Shown: positions 52,632 to 62,335, numbered from the stretch's first letter. The stretch: DNA of 64,000 nucleotides from Flavobacteriaceae bacterium GF1 (GCA_009797885.1 WNKP01000002.1:62001-126000); one strand, 5' to 3'. The notes: generated from the sequence alone by a model not told the origin. Numbers and translations: made by a program.

Positions 52632-55600
52632 GTGCGAAAGGTAAGAGCATTCATAACAACTATTTTATTTGTTCAGTCAATAGCTGGGCAAGATATCGTC
52701 TTTGAACACTATGGGGATACCGATGGCTTATCCCATAATACCGTTCGTTCTATTCTGCAGGACAAAAATGGCTTTTTGTGGTTGGGCACTTTTGGAGGTG
52801 TCAACCGATTTGATGGGCACGATTTCAAGGTATACCATGCGCAGCCGGATAATCCCAATTACCTTCGGGATGATGACATCACCAAATTGGCACTGGACAA
52901 AAACGAAAAACTTTGGATTGGCACCAGCAAAGGACTCACCCGATTTTGTTTGCGATCGGGATCTTTCACCACTTTTTTGCCCGATTCCAGCAATTTGAAC
53001 AGTATAAGTGGCAGCAAGGTGCGGGCAGTTTTCGTAGATGACCGTGATAGGGTATGGACAGGCACCAAATTTAAAGGCCTCTGTTATTACGATCAATCCC
53101 GGGAACAGTTTATAAAAATGAACATTGAAGATGTTCAACATGTGAGGGCCATAACCCAAACACGTGATAAGAAAATGTGGATTGGGACCTTTAAACATGG
53201 CATATATTCTTTTGACATCGATTCTGGTAATAACCTGATGAATCTCAAAAGCTATAGGTTACAATATTCGGATAAGGAGAGTACTGTTAACCCCGGGGTC
53301 TATTTTATTTATGAAGATGATAAAGGGGATATTTTTGCCGGAACCCAAGAAGGACTTGGTAAGTTGGACAGATCTTCCAATTCCTTTGAATTGGTGGAAC
53401 AGAAGGATCCGGATTTTTTTAGGTGCATCACCCAAGGTCCGGACGGGAAATATTGGATTGGAACCCAAAACGGCATAATAACATGTGATGCCTTAGAGGA
53501 TATTGCCGAAGGCAGATACAAGCGCCACCTACCCGATATGAGCAATGCCAACTCGTTGGTCAACAATTACATTTCCGCATTGTTTTTTGACAAATCCGGG
53601 GTTTTATGGATTGGAACCGAAAATGGGTTGGAGAAATACGACCCCTTTGGCAACCAGTTCAAACTCATTTCCGAGCGTGCGTTTTCCACTAGGGTACCAC
53701 CTGTGGTCAGCAGTTTTGGGAAAACCTATGATGGGGAACTGTTGATAGGCACCCATTTTAATGGTATCTATTTGACGAAGGGAACGAAAATCAAAAAAAT
53801 CTTTGATGTAGAGGAGCGTATCGCCAGTATTTATTCCCTAGATCAAAAAGTCTTTTACATTGGCATGTGGGATGGCAAAGTCTATTGCTATGATCACGAT
53901 CTCAAGATCATTAAGGAATTACGGTTGGGGTTTGAAAATGGCCCTATTTTCTCTTTCTACCAACGGGAACCCAACAAGTTATGGATTGGGACCAAGGGAA
54001 AAGGTCTATGGCAGTACGATTTTGGCACCAAGAAGTGCGTCCCAGTCGCCAAGGAAAGCCTTGGAGCCCAGGAAATCAACAAAATTGTGGGCTCAAGATA
54101 TGGTTTGCTTTGGATTGCTACCGAAAATGGTGTTTTCCGATACGATGAGATCAATGGGCAAGTTAAACACTATGGCTATGATGAGAACAAAGCCGATGGG
54201 TTGACCAACAATAAGGTAAAGGACATTTCGATTGACCGGGACGGCCGGGTATGGGTCGCTACCCGACACGGACTCAATTTTTATGACCCCCAAAGGGATC
54301 GGTTTCTGGCCAAGGATGTCCCCAAGGAATTAAAGAATATCTGGGTCACGGATATGGGCATAGATTCAAAAGGCCACATATGGTTGAACATGAACTACAA
54401 CCAGATTGCAAAATACAACCCTAAAACGGAGGACTTCAGGGTCTTTTTTGTGAACAATGGGGTACGTTCCAATATTTACAACAAAAGAGGTTTTTTGTTT
54501 TATGATGATTCCCGGATTTATCTAGGCGGGGACAATGGGGTCATTTATTTTTCACCCTCGGAGCTATCCGAAAACCATTGGGCCCCCCAACCTTTGATTA
54601 CCGAATTCAAAATTGCCCATAGGGATGTACTGCCAGAAACGGTCATCAATGGACAAAAGTTACTCACTGAGGATTTAAACTATGTAAAAAAAATAGCGCT
54701 TGACTTTGACAACCGTAATTTTTCCCTAAAGTTTGCCATGCCGTCTTATGTTCGGGAGCGTTCAAACCAATACGAGTATAAACTTGAAGGCTTTGACGAA
54801 GATTGGATTGCGGTCAACAGTGCTTCAAGAACGGTTCGGTACACCAACTTGTATCCGGATGATTATGTTTTTAAAGTCAGGGCGGCCAACAGCAATGGGT
54901 ATTGGAGCAACGAAAATTCATACAGTATCAGCATAGCCCCACCATTTTGGCTGACTTACAAAGCCTTGTTGGTATTTCTATTCTTTGCCTCTGTGGTTTT
55001 CTATTTCATCAGAAAGGAAATAAAGAACAGGCTAAGGCTAAAGCAGGAATTACTGATGGTGAAGGTGAAACGTGAACATGACGAAAAGCTTAGTAATGAA
55101 AAGCTCCGGTTTTTCACCAATATCTCCCACGAGCTGCGAACTCCGTTAACCCTTATTTTGGGACCTGCCAAACAAATGATCGAAGAAGGTGAAGAGCACG
55201 GAAATACATACCAATTGACCCGCTCTAACCTCATTTATGAAAATGCCAATCGCCTGTTGGGCCTGGTCAATCAGATTCTGGATTTTAGAAAGGTGCAAAC
55301 CGGCGAACTGAAGCTAAAAGTCACCCAAACGGATATTCTACTACAGACCCAAAACATATTTGATTCGTTCAAGCCATTGGCCTCCGGTAAAAGGATCCAT
55401 TATAATTTGAGTGTTGAAGAAGAGGAAATCATGGGGTGGGTAGATCATGACAAATTCGATAAGATTCTGTACAACCTGCTGTCCAATGCCTTAAAATTTA
55501 CGCCTAACTATGGCCATGTAGATGTTTTTATTGGTCTAAAGGATAATCTCAAGGGCTGGTTGGTGGTTGAGGTCAGTGATGATGGTATCGGGGTACCGCC

Positions 55601-56636
55601 TGAGAGTCAGAGAAAAATATTTAGAAGGTTCTACCAAGCAGCTAATAGTAGGGAAAACAATACGGGAACCGGAATTGGGCTGGCCCTGGTCAAATCGTTG
55701 ACCGAACTTCATAAGGGTACCATTAGCCTACAAAGCGATAATGCAAAGGGCAGTATATTCACCTTGGAACTCCCCATAGCCCGGAATCTTTATAGAGAGA
55801 CCGAGGTATTTGAATACGCTGCCAAGTCAAAAAAACAAGAGTCCATACAGGTGCAATCGGCAAAAAAGATTATTCAAGGCACCCATCTCAAAGAAAAGAT
55901 TTTGGTTATCGAGGATAACGAGGAACTTAGGAGCTATCTGGTGGATTACCTATCCGATTATTATAAGGTGTACAGTGCTGAAAATGGCGAGGAGGGATTG
56001 ACCCTATGTCGCCAAATACGGCCCGTGCTCTGCGTGGCGGATGTGATGATGCCGGTCATGGACGGCTACAGGTTTTGCGAAGCCCTTAAAAATGATGAAT
56101 TTATTAGCCATATTCCGATTATCCTCTTGACCGCACTGTCGGAAAATGAAGATAAAATCAAGGGCTTCAATGCGGGGGCAGACGGGTATTTGATAAAACC
56201 GTTCGACCCTTCCCTACTCAAATCCCGCATAGAGAACATTATGCGCACCCGATTGGAACTAAAGGCAAAATTTTCCGAAGAAGTGGAAAGTGAAGTAAGC
56301 CTATTGACACATTCCCCGGTGGATGAGGAATTTATGGAAAAAGTAACGACGTTGGTCCACGAGAACTTAAATAACCCAGACCTTACAACAACCTTTTTGT
56401 GCAGGGAATTGGGGATGAGTTCCTCAAAACTATATAGAAAGATTAAGGAACTGACCGATTTGGCCCCTAATGAATTCATTAGAACAGTGCGCCTGAAAAA
56501 ATCCGCCCAGCTCTTAAAAACCAGAAAATATAACGTTTCTGAAGTTACGGATTATATAGGATTTAATGATCCCCTATATTTCAGCAGATGCTTCAAAAAA
56601 CAGTTTGGATTTCCGCCAAGTAAATTGATCAAATAG
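52632..56636 (+). CDS. Hybrid two-component system regulator (HTCS)
   Basis: A 1334-residue one-protein sensor-regulator with a GTG start and signal peptide (MRKVRAFITTILFVQSIAGQ). A periplasmic pair of beta-propellers follows, with many Reg_prop repeats of the GLLWIATENGVFRYD kind, to about 690. Next come a Y_Y_Y domain (about 700-770), one membrane helix (773-792), HisKA with NISHELRTPL near 830, the HATPase (DDGIGVP, GTGIGLALV), a receiver with Asp in VADVMMPVMDG near 1136, and AraC HTH (about 1230-1334). HTCS proteins bind a glycan breakdown product in the periplasm and activate their own PUL. Matching 21-bp-period operators are found before susC and before the inositol oxygenase gene. 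Confidence 0.95.
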   Translation: MRKVRAFITTILFVQSIAGQDIVFEHYGDTDGLSHNTVRSILQDKNGFLWLGTFGGVNRFDGHDFKVYHAQPDNPNYLRDDDITKLALDKNEKLWIGTSKGLTRFCLRSGSFTTFLPDSSNLNSISGSKVRAVFVDDRDRVWTGTKFKGLCYYDQSREQFIKMNIEDVQHVRAITQTRDKKMWIGTFKHGIYSFDIDSGNNLMNLKSYRLQYSDKESTVNPGVYFIYEDDKGDIFAGTQEGLGKLDRSSNSFELVEQKDPDFFRCITQGPDGKYWIGTQNGIITCDALEDIAEGRYKRHLPDMSNANSLVNNYISALFFDKSGVLWIGTENGLEKYDPFGNQFKLISERAFSTRVPPVVSSFGKTYDGELLIGTHFNGIYLTKGTKIKKIFDVEERIASIYSLDQKVFYIGMWDGKVYCYDHDLKIIKELRLGFENGPIFSFYQREPNKLWIGTKGKGLWQYDFGTKKCVPVAKESLGAQEINKIVGSRYGLLWIATENGVFRYDEINGQVKHYGYDENKADGLTNNKVKDISIDRDGRVWVATRHGLNFYDPQRDRFLAKDVPKELKNIWVTDMGIDSKGHIWLNMNYNQIAKYNPKTEDFRVFFVNNGVRSNIYNKRGFLFYDDSRIYLGGDNGVIYFSPSELSENHWAPQPLITEFKIAHRDVLPETVINGQKLLTEDLNYVKKIALDFDNRNFSLKFAMPSYVRERSNQYEYKLEGFDEDWIAVNSASRTVRYTNLYPDDYVFKVRAANSNGYWSNENSYSISIAPPFWLTYKALLVFLFFASVVFYFIRKEIKNRLRLKQELLMVKVKREHDEKLSNEKLRFFTNISHELRTPLTLILGPAKQMIEEGEEHGNTYQLTRSNLIYENANRLLGLVNQILDFRKVQTGELKLKVTQTDILLQTQNIFDSFKPLASGKRIHYNLSVEEEEIMGWVDHDKFDKILYNLLSNALKFTPNYGHVDVFIGLKDNLKGWLVVEVSDDGIGVPPESQRKIFRRFYQAANSRENNTGTGIGLALVKSLTELHKGTISLQSDNAKGSIFTLELPIARNLYRETEVFEYAAKSKKQESIQVQSAKKIIQGTHLKEKILVIEDNEELRSYLVDYLSDYYKVYSAENGEEGLTLCRQIRPVLCVADVMMPVMDGYRFCEALKNDEFISHIPIILLTALSENEDKIKGFNAGADGYLIKPFDPSLLKSRIENIMRTRLELKAKFSEEVESEVSLLTHSPVDEEFMEKVTTLVHENLNNPDLTTTFLCRELGMSSSKLYRKIKELTDLAPNEFIRTVRLKKSAQLLKTRKYNVSEVTDYIGFNDPLYFSRCFKKQFGFPPSKLIK

Positions 56637-56676
56637 TGAATATGGTGATGATTTGACAATGCAAATGACCAATCTT

Positions 56677-56731
56677 TCCATAATTTTGAAAAAATTGTCC
56701 ATTTCAATGCCGAAATGAAATGCTATGTTTG
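56677..56731 (+). promoter_or_regulatory. HTCS operator and promoter of the inositol oxygenase operon
   Basis: TCCAT half-sites start at 56677 and 56698 (21 bp apart), the second within TGTCCATT. A TATGTTTG box follows at 56724-56731. The half-site to box distance (26 bp) is within one base of that before susC (27 bp). The remaining leader to the ATG at 56883 shows nothing else. Confidence 0.65.
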
Positions 56732-56882
56732 GTGCTGGGATGATGCTTGATCAAACCAAACTACAGAAATAAATGTCAGCGAACTTTTTTGGCGAACGGA
56801 ATATAATGGCAATGGCCAATTTGGGCTCAAAAGCATTGCAATTTGGAAAAATGAATAACAGTTTTCACATATAATTTAGGAT

Positions 56883-57749
56883 ATGGGCATAGATAAGAAC
56901 AATCCGTTGGAATCATTGGAACATTGGGAAGAGGATATTTTAAAGCGTTATCCAGATCCAGGGGAAGATGGCAAGAAAAAAGAGGAATTCCGCAATTATG
57001 AGGATTCCTATAGGGTGGATACAGTGCGGGAATTTTACAGATTGAACCATACGTTCCAGACCTATGATTTTGTCTGCAAAAAGCAGGAGGAACTGTTACA
57101 GTTCAACAAGAGGGAGATGTCTTTGTGGGATGCCGTTGATTTTTTGAACACCTTAGTGGACGATAGCGACCCCGATATAGATTTGGATCAACTGCAGCAC
57201 CTGTTGCAAACCTCAGAGGCCATCCGTGCCGATGGCCATCCGGACTGGTTTGTGCTTACCGGTTTTTTGCACGATATGGGGAAAGTGCTGTGCCTGTTCG
57301 GGGAGCCACAGTGGGCTGTTGTTGGTGATACTTTTCCCGTAGGTTGCGCTTTTTCGGACAAAATCGTCTATCCGGAATTCTTTTCGGAAAACGCGGATTA
57401 TAGCAATGAGCGATACAATACCAAGTTTGGGATATATTCGGAAAACTGTGGTCTGGATGCAGTAAAAATGAGTTGGGGCCATGATGAGTATCTCTACCAC
57501 ATCATGAAAGACTATTTGCCGGAACCGGCCTTGTATATGATTCGCTATCATTCCTTTTACGCCCAACACCGTGAACATGCCTATGACCATTTGTTGAATG
57601 AAAAGGACCGGGAGATGTTTGAATGGGTAAAAAAATTCAATCCGTACGATTTGTACACCAAAGCCCCCGTAAAGCCGGATACAACGGCATTGAAGCCCTA
57701 TTACGAAGATCTTGTTGCGAAATACTTGCCCGAAAAGTTGAGGTTCTAA
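56883..57749 (+). CDS. myo-Inositol oxygenase
   Basis: A 288-residue cytosolic di-iron enzyme that splits myo-inositol with O2 to D-glucuronate. It closely follows the animal enzyme: [69 protein letters not shown] and FNPYDLYTK. The six iron ligands of mouse MIOX (H98, H123, D124, H194, H220, D253) have counterparts at H106, H130, D131, H200, H223 and D256. The length equals the eukaryotic form. It starts a second operon with the symporter, under an HTCS-type promoter. Enzymes for using glucuronate (UxaC, UxuB and so on) are not in the window. Confidence 0.95.
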   Translation: MGIDKNNPLESLEHWEEDILKRYPDPGEDGKKKEEFRNYEDSYRVDTVREFYRLNHTFQTYDFVCKKQEELLQFNKREMSLWDAVDFLNTLVDDSDPDIDLDQLQHLLQTSEAIRADGHPDWFVLTGFLHDMGKVLCLFGEPQWAVVGDTFPVGCAFSDKIVYPEFFSENADYSNERYNTKFGIYSENCGLDAVKMSWGHDEYLYHIMKDYLPEPALYMIRYHSFYAQHREHAYDHLLNEKDREMFEWVKKFNPYDLYTKAPVKPDTTALKPYYEDLVAKYLPEKLRF

Positions 57750-57778
57750 AGAACTCAGATTAAACCAACCCAACTTTA

Positions 57779-59347
57779 ATGGCGGCTACATATCTTGGTT
57801 TTTTTGGCTTTACGCTCCTTGTTATCCTGTATACCACATACAAGCTCCGTAAGGACAACTTTGGGACGGCAAAGGGATACTTTCTGGCAGGGAAAACCTT
57901 GACAGGGCCTATTATCGCAGGATCTATGATCCTGACCAATATCTCCACGGAACACCTAATTGGCATGAACGGCAGTTCCTATAAAAATGGGATTATTGTC
58001 ATCGCCTGGGAAGTGACCTCTGCCATTGCTTTGGTCATTGCAGCCATATTCTTCCTTCCCCGTTTTATACAAATGGGATTGACAACCATTCCCGAGTTTT
58101 TGGAAAAACGATTTGATGCAACCATTCGGTCAATCGTAGCCTTCTTGTTGATGCTATCCTTTGTGGTGACGCTATTGCCCATAGTGTTATACTCCGGTGC
58201 CATCAATATTGAAAGCGTTTTTGAGTTTACTGAAATGTTCAATGTTACCAAGACTGAAGCACTGCTCTATACCGTTTTGACCATAGGGGTCATAGGGTCG
58301 CTCTATGCGATTTTCGGGGGATTGAAAGCGGTGGCGTACTCCGATACCCTTAATGGTGTAGGCCTAATGTTGGGCGGGTTGCTCATTCCAGTCATAGCCC
58401 TGTACCAAATTGGAAAAGGCAATGTAATCGATGGTCTGGCCACGGTCTACGATTTTGCACCGGATAAATTTGATATCATAGGCAGTCCGGATTCCGTGTT
58501 GCCCTTTTCTACATTGTTCACGGGTTTAATGATCAACCAATTGTATTTCTGGGGGATGAATCAGGCTATTATTCAACGCGCCTTTGGGGCGAAAAATCTG
58601 GCCGAGGCCCAAAAGGGGCTTATTTATACGGGCGTTTTAAAACTGTTTGTACCCGGAATCATTGTGTTGCCAGGACTGATTGCCTATTACTACTTCCAGG
58701 ACGAATTTTATGCAAATCCGGATTTGATTTATCCCCTATTGGTGAAAAAGGTACTGCCCGCCTACTTGTACGGGTTCTTTGCGGCTGTGGTATTGGGAGC
58801 TGTGCTCAGTACCTTCAATAGTGTGTTGAACTCCGCCAGTACCATATTTTGCTATGATATTTATAAAAAGATCATCAACAGGAATGCTACTGATGCCCAA
58901 TTGGTGAAATGGGGTAAGCTTACCTCTGTTGTTCTTGCTGTTGGGGCCATTGGGATTGCGCCATTTGTGGCCTATGCCCCGGACGGACTTTATTTTCTGT
59001 TACAGGAATTGAACGGTATTTTCTTTATTCCCATTTCCTCGGTGATTCTGGCGGGACTTTTTGTAAAACAGATCAATGCCATTGGGGCGAAAGCCGGACT
59101 GTTTTTTGGTTTCTCGTTTTATATTTTGACCACTTTCATCCTAAACTTGGACATCCATTTTGTCCATCTCTGGGGCATGGAATTCATATTGAATTTTATC
59201 ATCATGCTCCTAGTTTCCAAAAGCCACCCCATGGCCGATTATGTATATGATACCTACAAATATCCTGATCGGGCTTGGCCAAGGGTAAAGCAGGCTGGTA
59301 TTATACTTACTGCACTCACAATTTTGATTTATGTAATGCTCTCATAG
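57779..59347 (+). CDS. Sodium:solute symporter (SSS/SLC5 family), candidate inositol transporter
   Basis: A 522-residue protein with about 13-14 membrane helices in the LeuT-like SSS fold. Family marks are GYFLAGKTLTGPIIAGSMILTNISTEHLIG, FLPRFIQMGLTTIPEFLEKRFD, YAIFGGLKAVAYSDTLNG and AAVVLGAVLSTFNSVLNSASTIFCYDIYKK. It begins 29 bp after the inositol oxygenase stop. SLC5 members include myo-inositol carriers, so import of inositol (or an inositol phosphate product after dephosphorylation) is the simplest reading. The substrate cannot be told from motifs. Confidence 0.9.
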   Translation: MAATYLGFFGFTLLVILYTTYKLRKDNFGTAKGYFLAGKTLTGPIIAGSMILTNISTEHLIGMNGSSYKNGIIVIAWEVTSAIALVIAAIFFLPRFIQMGLTTIPEFLEKRFDATIRSIVAFLLMLSFVVTLLPIVLYSGAINIESVFEFTEMFNVTKTEALLYTVLTIGVIGSLYAIFGGLKAVAYSDTLNGVGLMLGGLLIPVIALYQIGKGNVIDGLATVYDFAPDKFDIIGSPDSVLPFSTLFTGLMINQLYFWGMNQAIIQRAFGAKNLAEAQKGLIYTGVLKLFVPGIIVLPGLIAYYYFQDEFYANPDLIYPLLVKKVLPAYLYGFFAAVVLGAVLSTFNSVLNSASTIFCYDIYKKIINRNATDAQLVKWGKLTSVVLAVGAIGIAPFVAYAPDGLYFLLQELNGIFFIPISSVILAGLFVKQINAIGAKAGLFFGFSFYILTTFILNLDIHFVHLWGMEFILNFIIMLLVSKSHPMADYVYDTYKYPDRAWPRVKQAGIILTALTILIYVMLS

Positions 59348-59440
59348 GAAGGGCATCCAAGAAAGTGACTGAAAACCGTTTGTGGACACTGATTTTATCG
59401 GAGAACCGACCCATGGTCCATTTTTCAATTGCGATTTAAG

Positions 59441-59517
59441 TCCCATGCCCTTGGATGGCAGAAGAAAATGACACTTTTGCTTTATTGGACAAGTGCTTTT
59501 ATTTCAATAGAGCCAGT
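59441..59517 (+). repeat. Flanking direct repeat, right copy
   Basis: 77 bp starting TCCCATGCCCTTGG, the counterpart of 38157-38232 in the same orientation, lying 93 bp after the symporter stop. No transposase or integrase is seen at either copy. Confidence 0.75.
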
Positions 59518-59563
59518 GCCTTTTCTTCTGCCATAGACTTGTTGATATTTAGAACAAAAAGGA

Positions 59564-60022
59564 CTATTTCAGGGCAACCAATACTTCGGCTATACCATTG
59601 GTAGGGTTCATGGCCCTATCATCATAAATTTCCAGATCCATGGTGTAACTGCGGTTCAATTGGGTATTCCAGATTTCCATCCACGTATTGATTACGGCAT
59701 CTTTGGTGAGGTCACCTTTTGATATAAACTTGGCGTAATTGGCCGGGGGGACTATTTTAACCGTAAGCTCTTCCGGAATATTGTCCAGATGGGATACATT
59801 GTATCCTATTGTCAACGTATAGGGCTGGGTATGATCGCCCTCGTAATCAGAATAAACGGCATAAATGGTTTCATTTACCTTGGCAGAAACCTTGGTCCCT
59901 AAATTTTCGGACATGAATTTTTGCCATAATTGCGGGATATCCCTATCAGCTTTCCCGCGTTCATTAGAGGTTCGTGTGGAAACCCCAACAATGTTCAACT
60001 CTCCAATTTTTGTGTTTTTCAT
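59564..60022 (-). CDS. GyrI-like effector-binding domain protein
   Basis: A protein of 152 residues from the second Met (MKNTKIGELNIVG). A start at 60061 would add 13 residues that do not fit the fold. It is a stand-alone GyrI/effector-binding (AraC_E_bind) domain: IVGVSTRTSN, IPQLWQKFM, NETIYAVYSDYEGDHTQPYTLTIGY, and then YAKFISKGDLTKDAVINTWMEIWNT. Such domains bind small hydrophobic or basic ligands. It is co-directional with the WYL regulator 68 bp upstream, so it may be its target or partner. Confidence 0.8.
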   Translation of the reverse strand: MKNTKIGELNIVGVSTRTSNERGKADRDIPQLWQKFMSENLGTKVSAKVNETIYAVYSDYEGDHTQPYTLTIGYNVSHLDNIPEELTVKIVPPANYAKFISKGDLTKDAVINTWMEIWNTQLNRSYTMDLEIYDDRAMNPTNGIAEVLVALK

Positions 60023-60090
60023 CTGTCTTGTTTTTTTGATCGACACAAAAGTATGGTCCAATTATGACAAGGGTATGTCAGGGGTTGACA

Positions 60091-60780
60091 TCAATAATAT
60101 TGTTTTTTGAAATATTCGTCAAGTGTCATATTATGGGACTCGAATTGTTCCAAGGTGTTGGTTACTTTTTGGATGTAATCGATCCGAAAGACCCTAAATT
60201 CCTTTCGTAACCTGCAAAATGCCACCAATAACCAATTCTCCTGAGTGCTGTAGAGGGCAAAGGGCTCTATTTTTCGTGTTGTTAACACTTGTTTGGAGGA
60301 TAGGTACTCTATTTTCAAAACTTGAAAATTTGTCAATGCCAGTTGAATTTGCATGAGGTAACTACTGGATTTTTCGTTTTTGTAGTTGTTCCTAAAATAG
60401 ACCCTTTCGGTAAGCAGGTGGGCCTTTTCCTTTTGCGGTCCCCTGAGAATGGCCTTGATCTTTTCAATGGCACTTTTGTACTGTTCCACAAAGGAAATAT
60501 CCTTGTTCTTATTTATAAGTTGCTCTGCCGTGATCAGGGCATTGGCCTCATCTTCGGAAAACATCACGGGAGGTAGTGAATAACCATCCATCATACGGTA
60601 TCCCCTTCCTTCTTCGGTTATTATGGGAACCCCGGATTTTTCCAATGTTCGTATATCCCGGTAAATGGTCCGTATACTAACGTTGTGTTTTTCGGCAAGG
60701 ACTTTAGCCGTTACAATTTGTGAGGATTGCAATTGTGTTAGGATTGCGGTCAATCTGGAAAGTCTCGGTTTATCCTCCAT
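60091..60780 (-). CDS. YafY-type transcriptional regulator (HTH plus WYL domain)
   Basis: A 229-residue regulator. The N-terminal DeoR-type HTH is SRLTAILTQLQSSQIVTAKVLAEKHNVSIRTIYRDIRTLEKSGVPI. The WYL part contains QENWLLVAFCRLRKEFRVFRIDYIQKV. WYL domains sense nucleic acids or small ligands. It is expected to control itself and the GyrI-like gene. It is not obviously connected with the inositol locus, which has its own HTCS. Confidence 0.9.
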   Translation of the reverse strand: MEDKPRLSRLTAILTQLQSSQIVTAKVLAEKHNVSIRTIYRDIRTLEKSGVPIITEEGRGYRMMDGYSLPPVMFSEDEANALITAEQLINKNKDISFVEQYKSAIEKIKAILRGPQKEKAHLLTERVYFRNNYKNEKSSSYLMQIQLALTNFQVLKIEYLSSKQVLTTRKIEPFALYSTQENWLLVAFCRLRKEFRVFRIDYIQKVTNTLEQFESHNMTLDEYFKKQYY

Positions 60781-60844
60781 AATAAGGGCACTTGTGTAGC
60801 CTTTTTGGTACTAAAATAAGGATAAAGCGAAAAAAAGGCGTTGT

Positions 60845-62335
60845 CTATGCTTTTGCCATCAATGACTTAAAGAAAACAAACCCAAATCCCAGGAACAACA
60901 TTAAATGGAAAGGGAACAACCCATAATCATTCAAGGGAATTGCACTGTACATTCCAAAGAGGAAATAGAGCATCATACCAAACTCAATGATCATATTGGG
61001 GGATAGTTTCTTGGCCAGGTATTTATTTCCCTTCCAGCTATCGGTCAAATTATTGATATTGAATTTTGGTGTGCGGACAAATTCGCTTCGTTTTCCCAAA
61101 TGGCCTTCCAAAACCGCTATGGAGTTATGAAGGGAGAGGCCAAGGGCCACGGAAAAGAAAGTAAAGAACAGTTTGATATAATCTATAAACTTATCAAATC
61201 CACTTCCTTGAATGCTTTTGTACGTAAACCAATAGCAAAAGAAAAGGATGACGGTACTAACGATAAAGAAACTGGTAATTTCAAAGACCCAGGCCAGGTG
61301 TCCATATGTATTTTTGATGTAGAGCATGGGAATGCTCAAAAGCGATACCAAGAAGACACATAGGAACATTGAACTGTTCAACAAATGCATTACCCCGTGG
61401 AATTTGGTTTTGAAATCGATGTTTTTTGCGGTGATGACACTCCAGACCGTTTTCCTAAAATTCTCCGCACCCCCTTTGTTCCATCGGAATTGTTGGGAAC
61501 GTGCAGCACTCATGACCACGGGCAGTTCTGCTGGAGTCTCCACATCTTCCAGGTATTTAAATTTCCAGTTTTTCAGCTGGGCACGGTAGCTGAGGTCCAA
61601 ATCTTCGGTCAAGGTGTCCCCTTCCCAGTTTCCGGCGTCTATAATACAGTCCTTTCTCCAAATACCCGCCGTACCGTTGAAGTTTATAAAATGTCCTTTG
61701 GAGTTGCGTCCTACCTGCTCCAGGGTAAAATGTGCGTCCAGGGCAAAGGCCTGGATTTTGGTGAGGGTGGAGTAATCGCGGTTGATATGTCCCCAACGGG
61801 TCTGTACCACCCCAATTTCCGGATCTTTAAAGTAGGGAACGGTCTTTTTTAACCAATCGCTTTCGGGCATAAAGTCTGCATCAAAAATGGCCACAAAATC
61901 ACCTTTGGCACTTTCCAGCCCCTCCTTAAGGGCGCCAGCCTTGAACCCTACCCGGTTTTCCCTTCGAATATGTTGGATGTCCAATCCGGTGGCCCTCAAT
62001 TCCTTGATCCGGGCTGCGGTTTCCACTACGGAGTCATCCGTGGAGTCGTCGAGTACCTGTATTTCGAGTTTGCTTTTCGGATATTCAATTTTGGATATAT
62101 TCTCCAACAAACGCTCCATAACATATTCCTCGTTGTAAATGGGCAATTGAATGGTAACGTAAGGAATTTCCTTTGGATCCAACAAGTTGAATTTTGGGGC
62201 TTCCTCATTTTGTTTTTTGTAGGTCAAATAATTCACCAACAAATTCAATTGAGCCAAGCTGTAGAAAAAGATCAGCATAAGAGCAATACTGTAAACTGCA
62301 ATAATGATATAAGTAATGGTCAATCCTATAATCAT
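60845..62335 (-). CDS. CesA-like family 2 glycosyltransferase (polytopic)
   Basis: A 496-residue membrane GT2. N-terminal helices lead into the catalytic domain IQLPIYNEEYVMERLLENI, DDSTDDS, the FDADF metal site, LTEDLDLSYRA and the QQFRWNKG motif of processive beta-glycan synthases. C-terminal helices follow. It could make a beta-glucan or beta-mannan, or transfer to lipid. It overlaps the upstream GT2 by 4 bp (ATGA), so the two act in one pathway. The product is not known. Confidence 0.9.
   Translation of the reverse strand: MIIGLTITYIIIAVYSIALMLIFFYSLAQLNLLVNYLTYKKQNEEAPKFNLLDPKEIPYVTIQLPIYNEEYVMERLLENISKIEYPKSKLEIQVLDDSTDDSVVETAARIKELRATGLDIQHIRRENRVGFKAGALKEGLESAKGDFVAIFDADFMPESDWLKKTVPYFKDPEIGVVQTRWGHINRDYSTLTKIQAFALDAHFTLEQVGRNSKGHFINFNGTAGIWRKDCIIDAGNWEGDTLTEDLDLSYRAQLKNWKFKYLEDVETPAELPVVMSAARSQQFRWNKGGAENFRKTVWSVITAKNIDFKTKFHGVMHLLNSSMFLCVFLVSLLSIPMLYIKNTYGHLAWVFEITSFFIVSTVILFFCYWFTYKSIQGSGFDKFIDYIKLFFTFFSVALGLSLHNSIAVLEGHLGKRSEFVRTPKFNINNLTDSWKGNKYLAKKLSPNMIIEFGMMLYFLFGMYSAIPLNDYGLFPFHLMLFLGFGFVFFKSLMAKA

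Noticed and set aside
59411-59430. A further GTCCATTTTTCAATT sequence after the symporter
   Set aside because: Resembles one HTCS half-site, but no partner 21 bp away and no -7 box in place.
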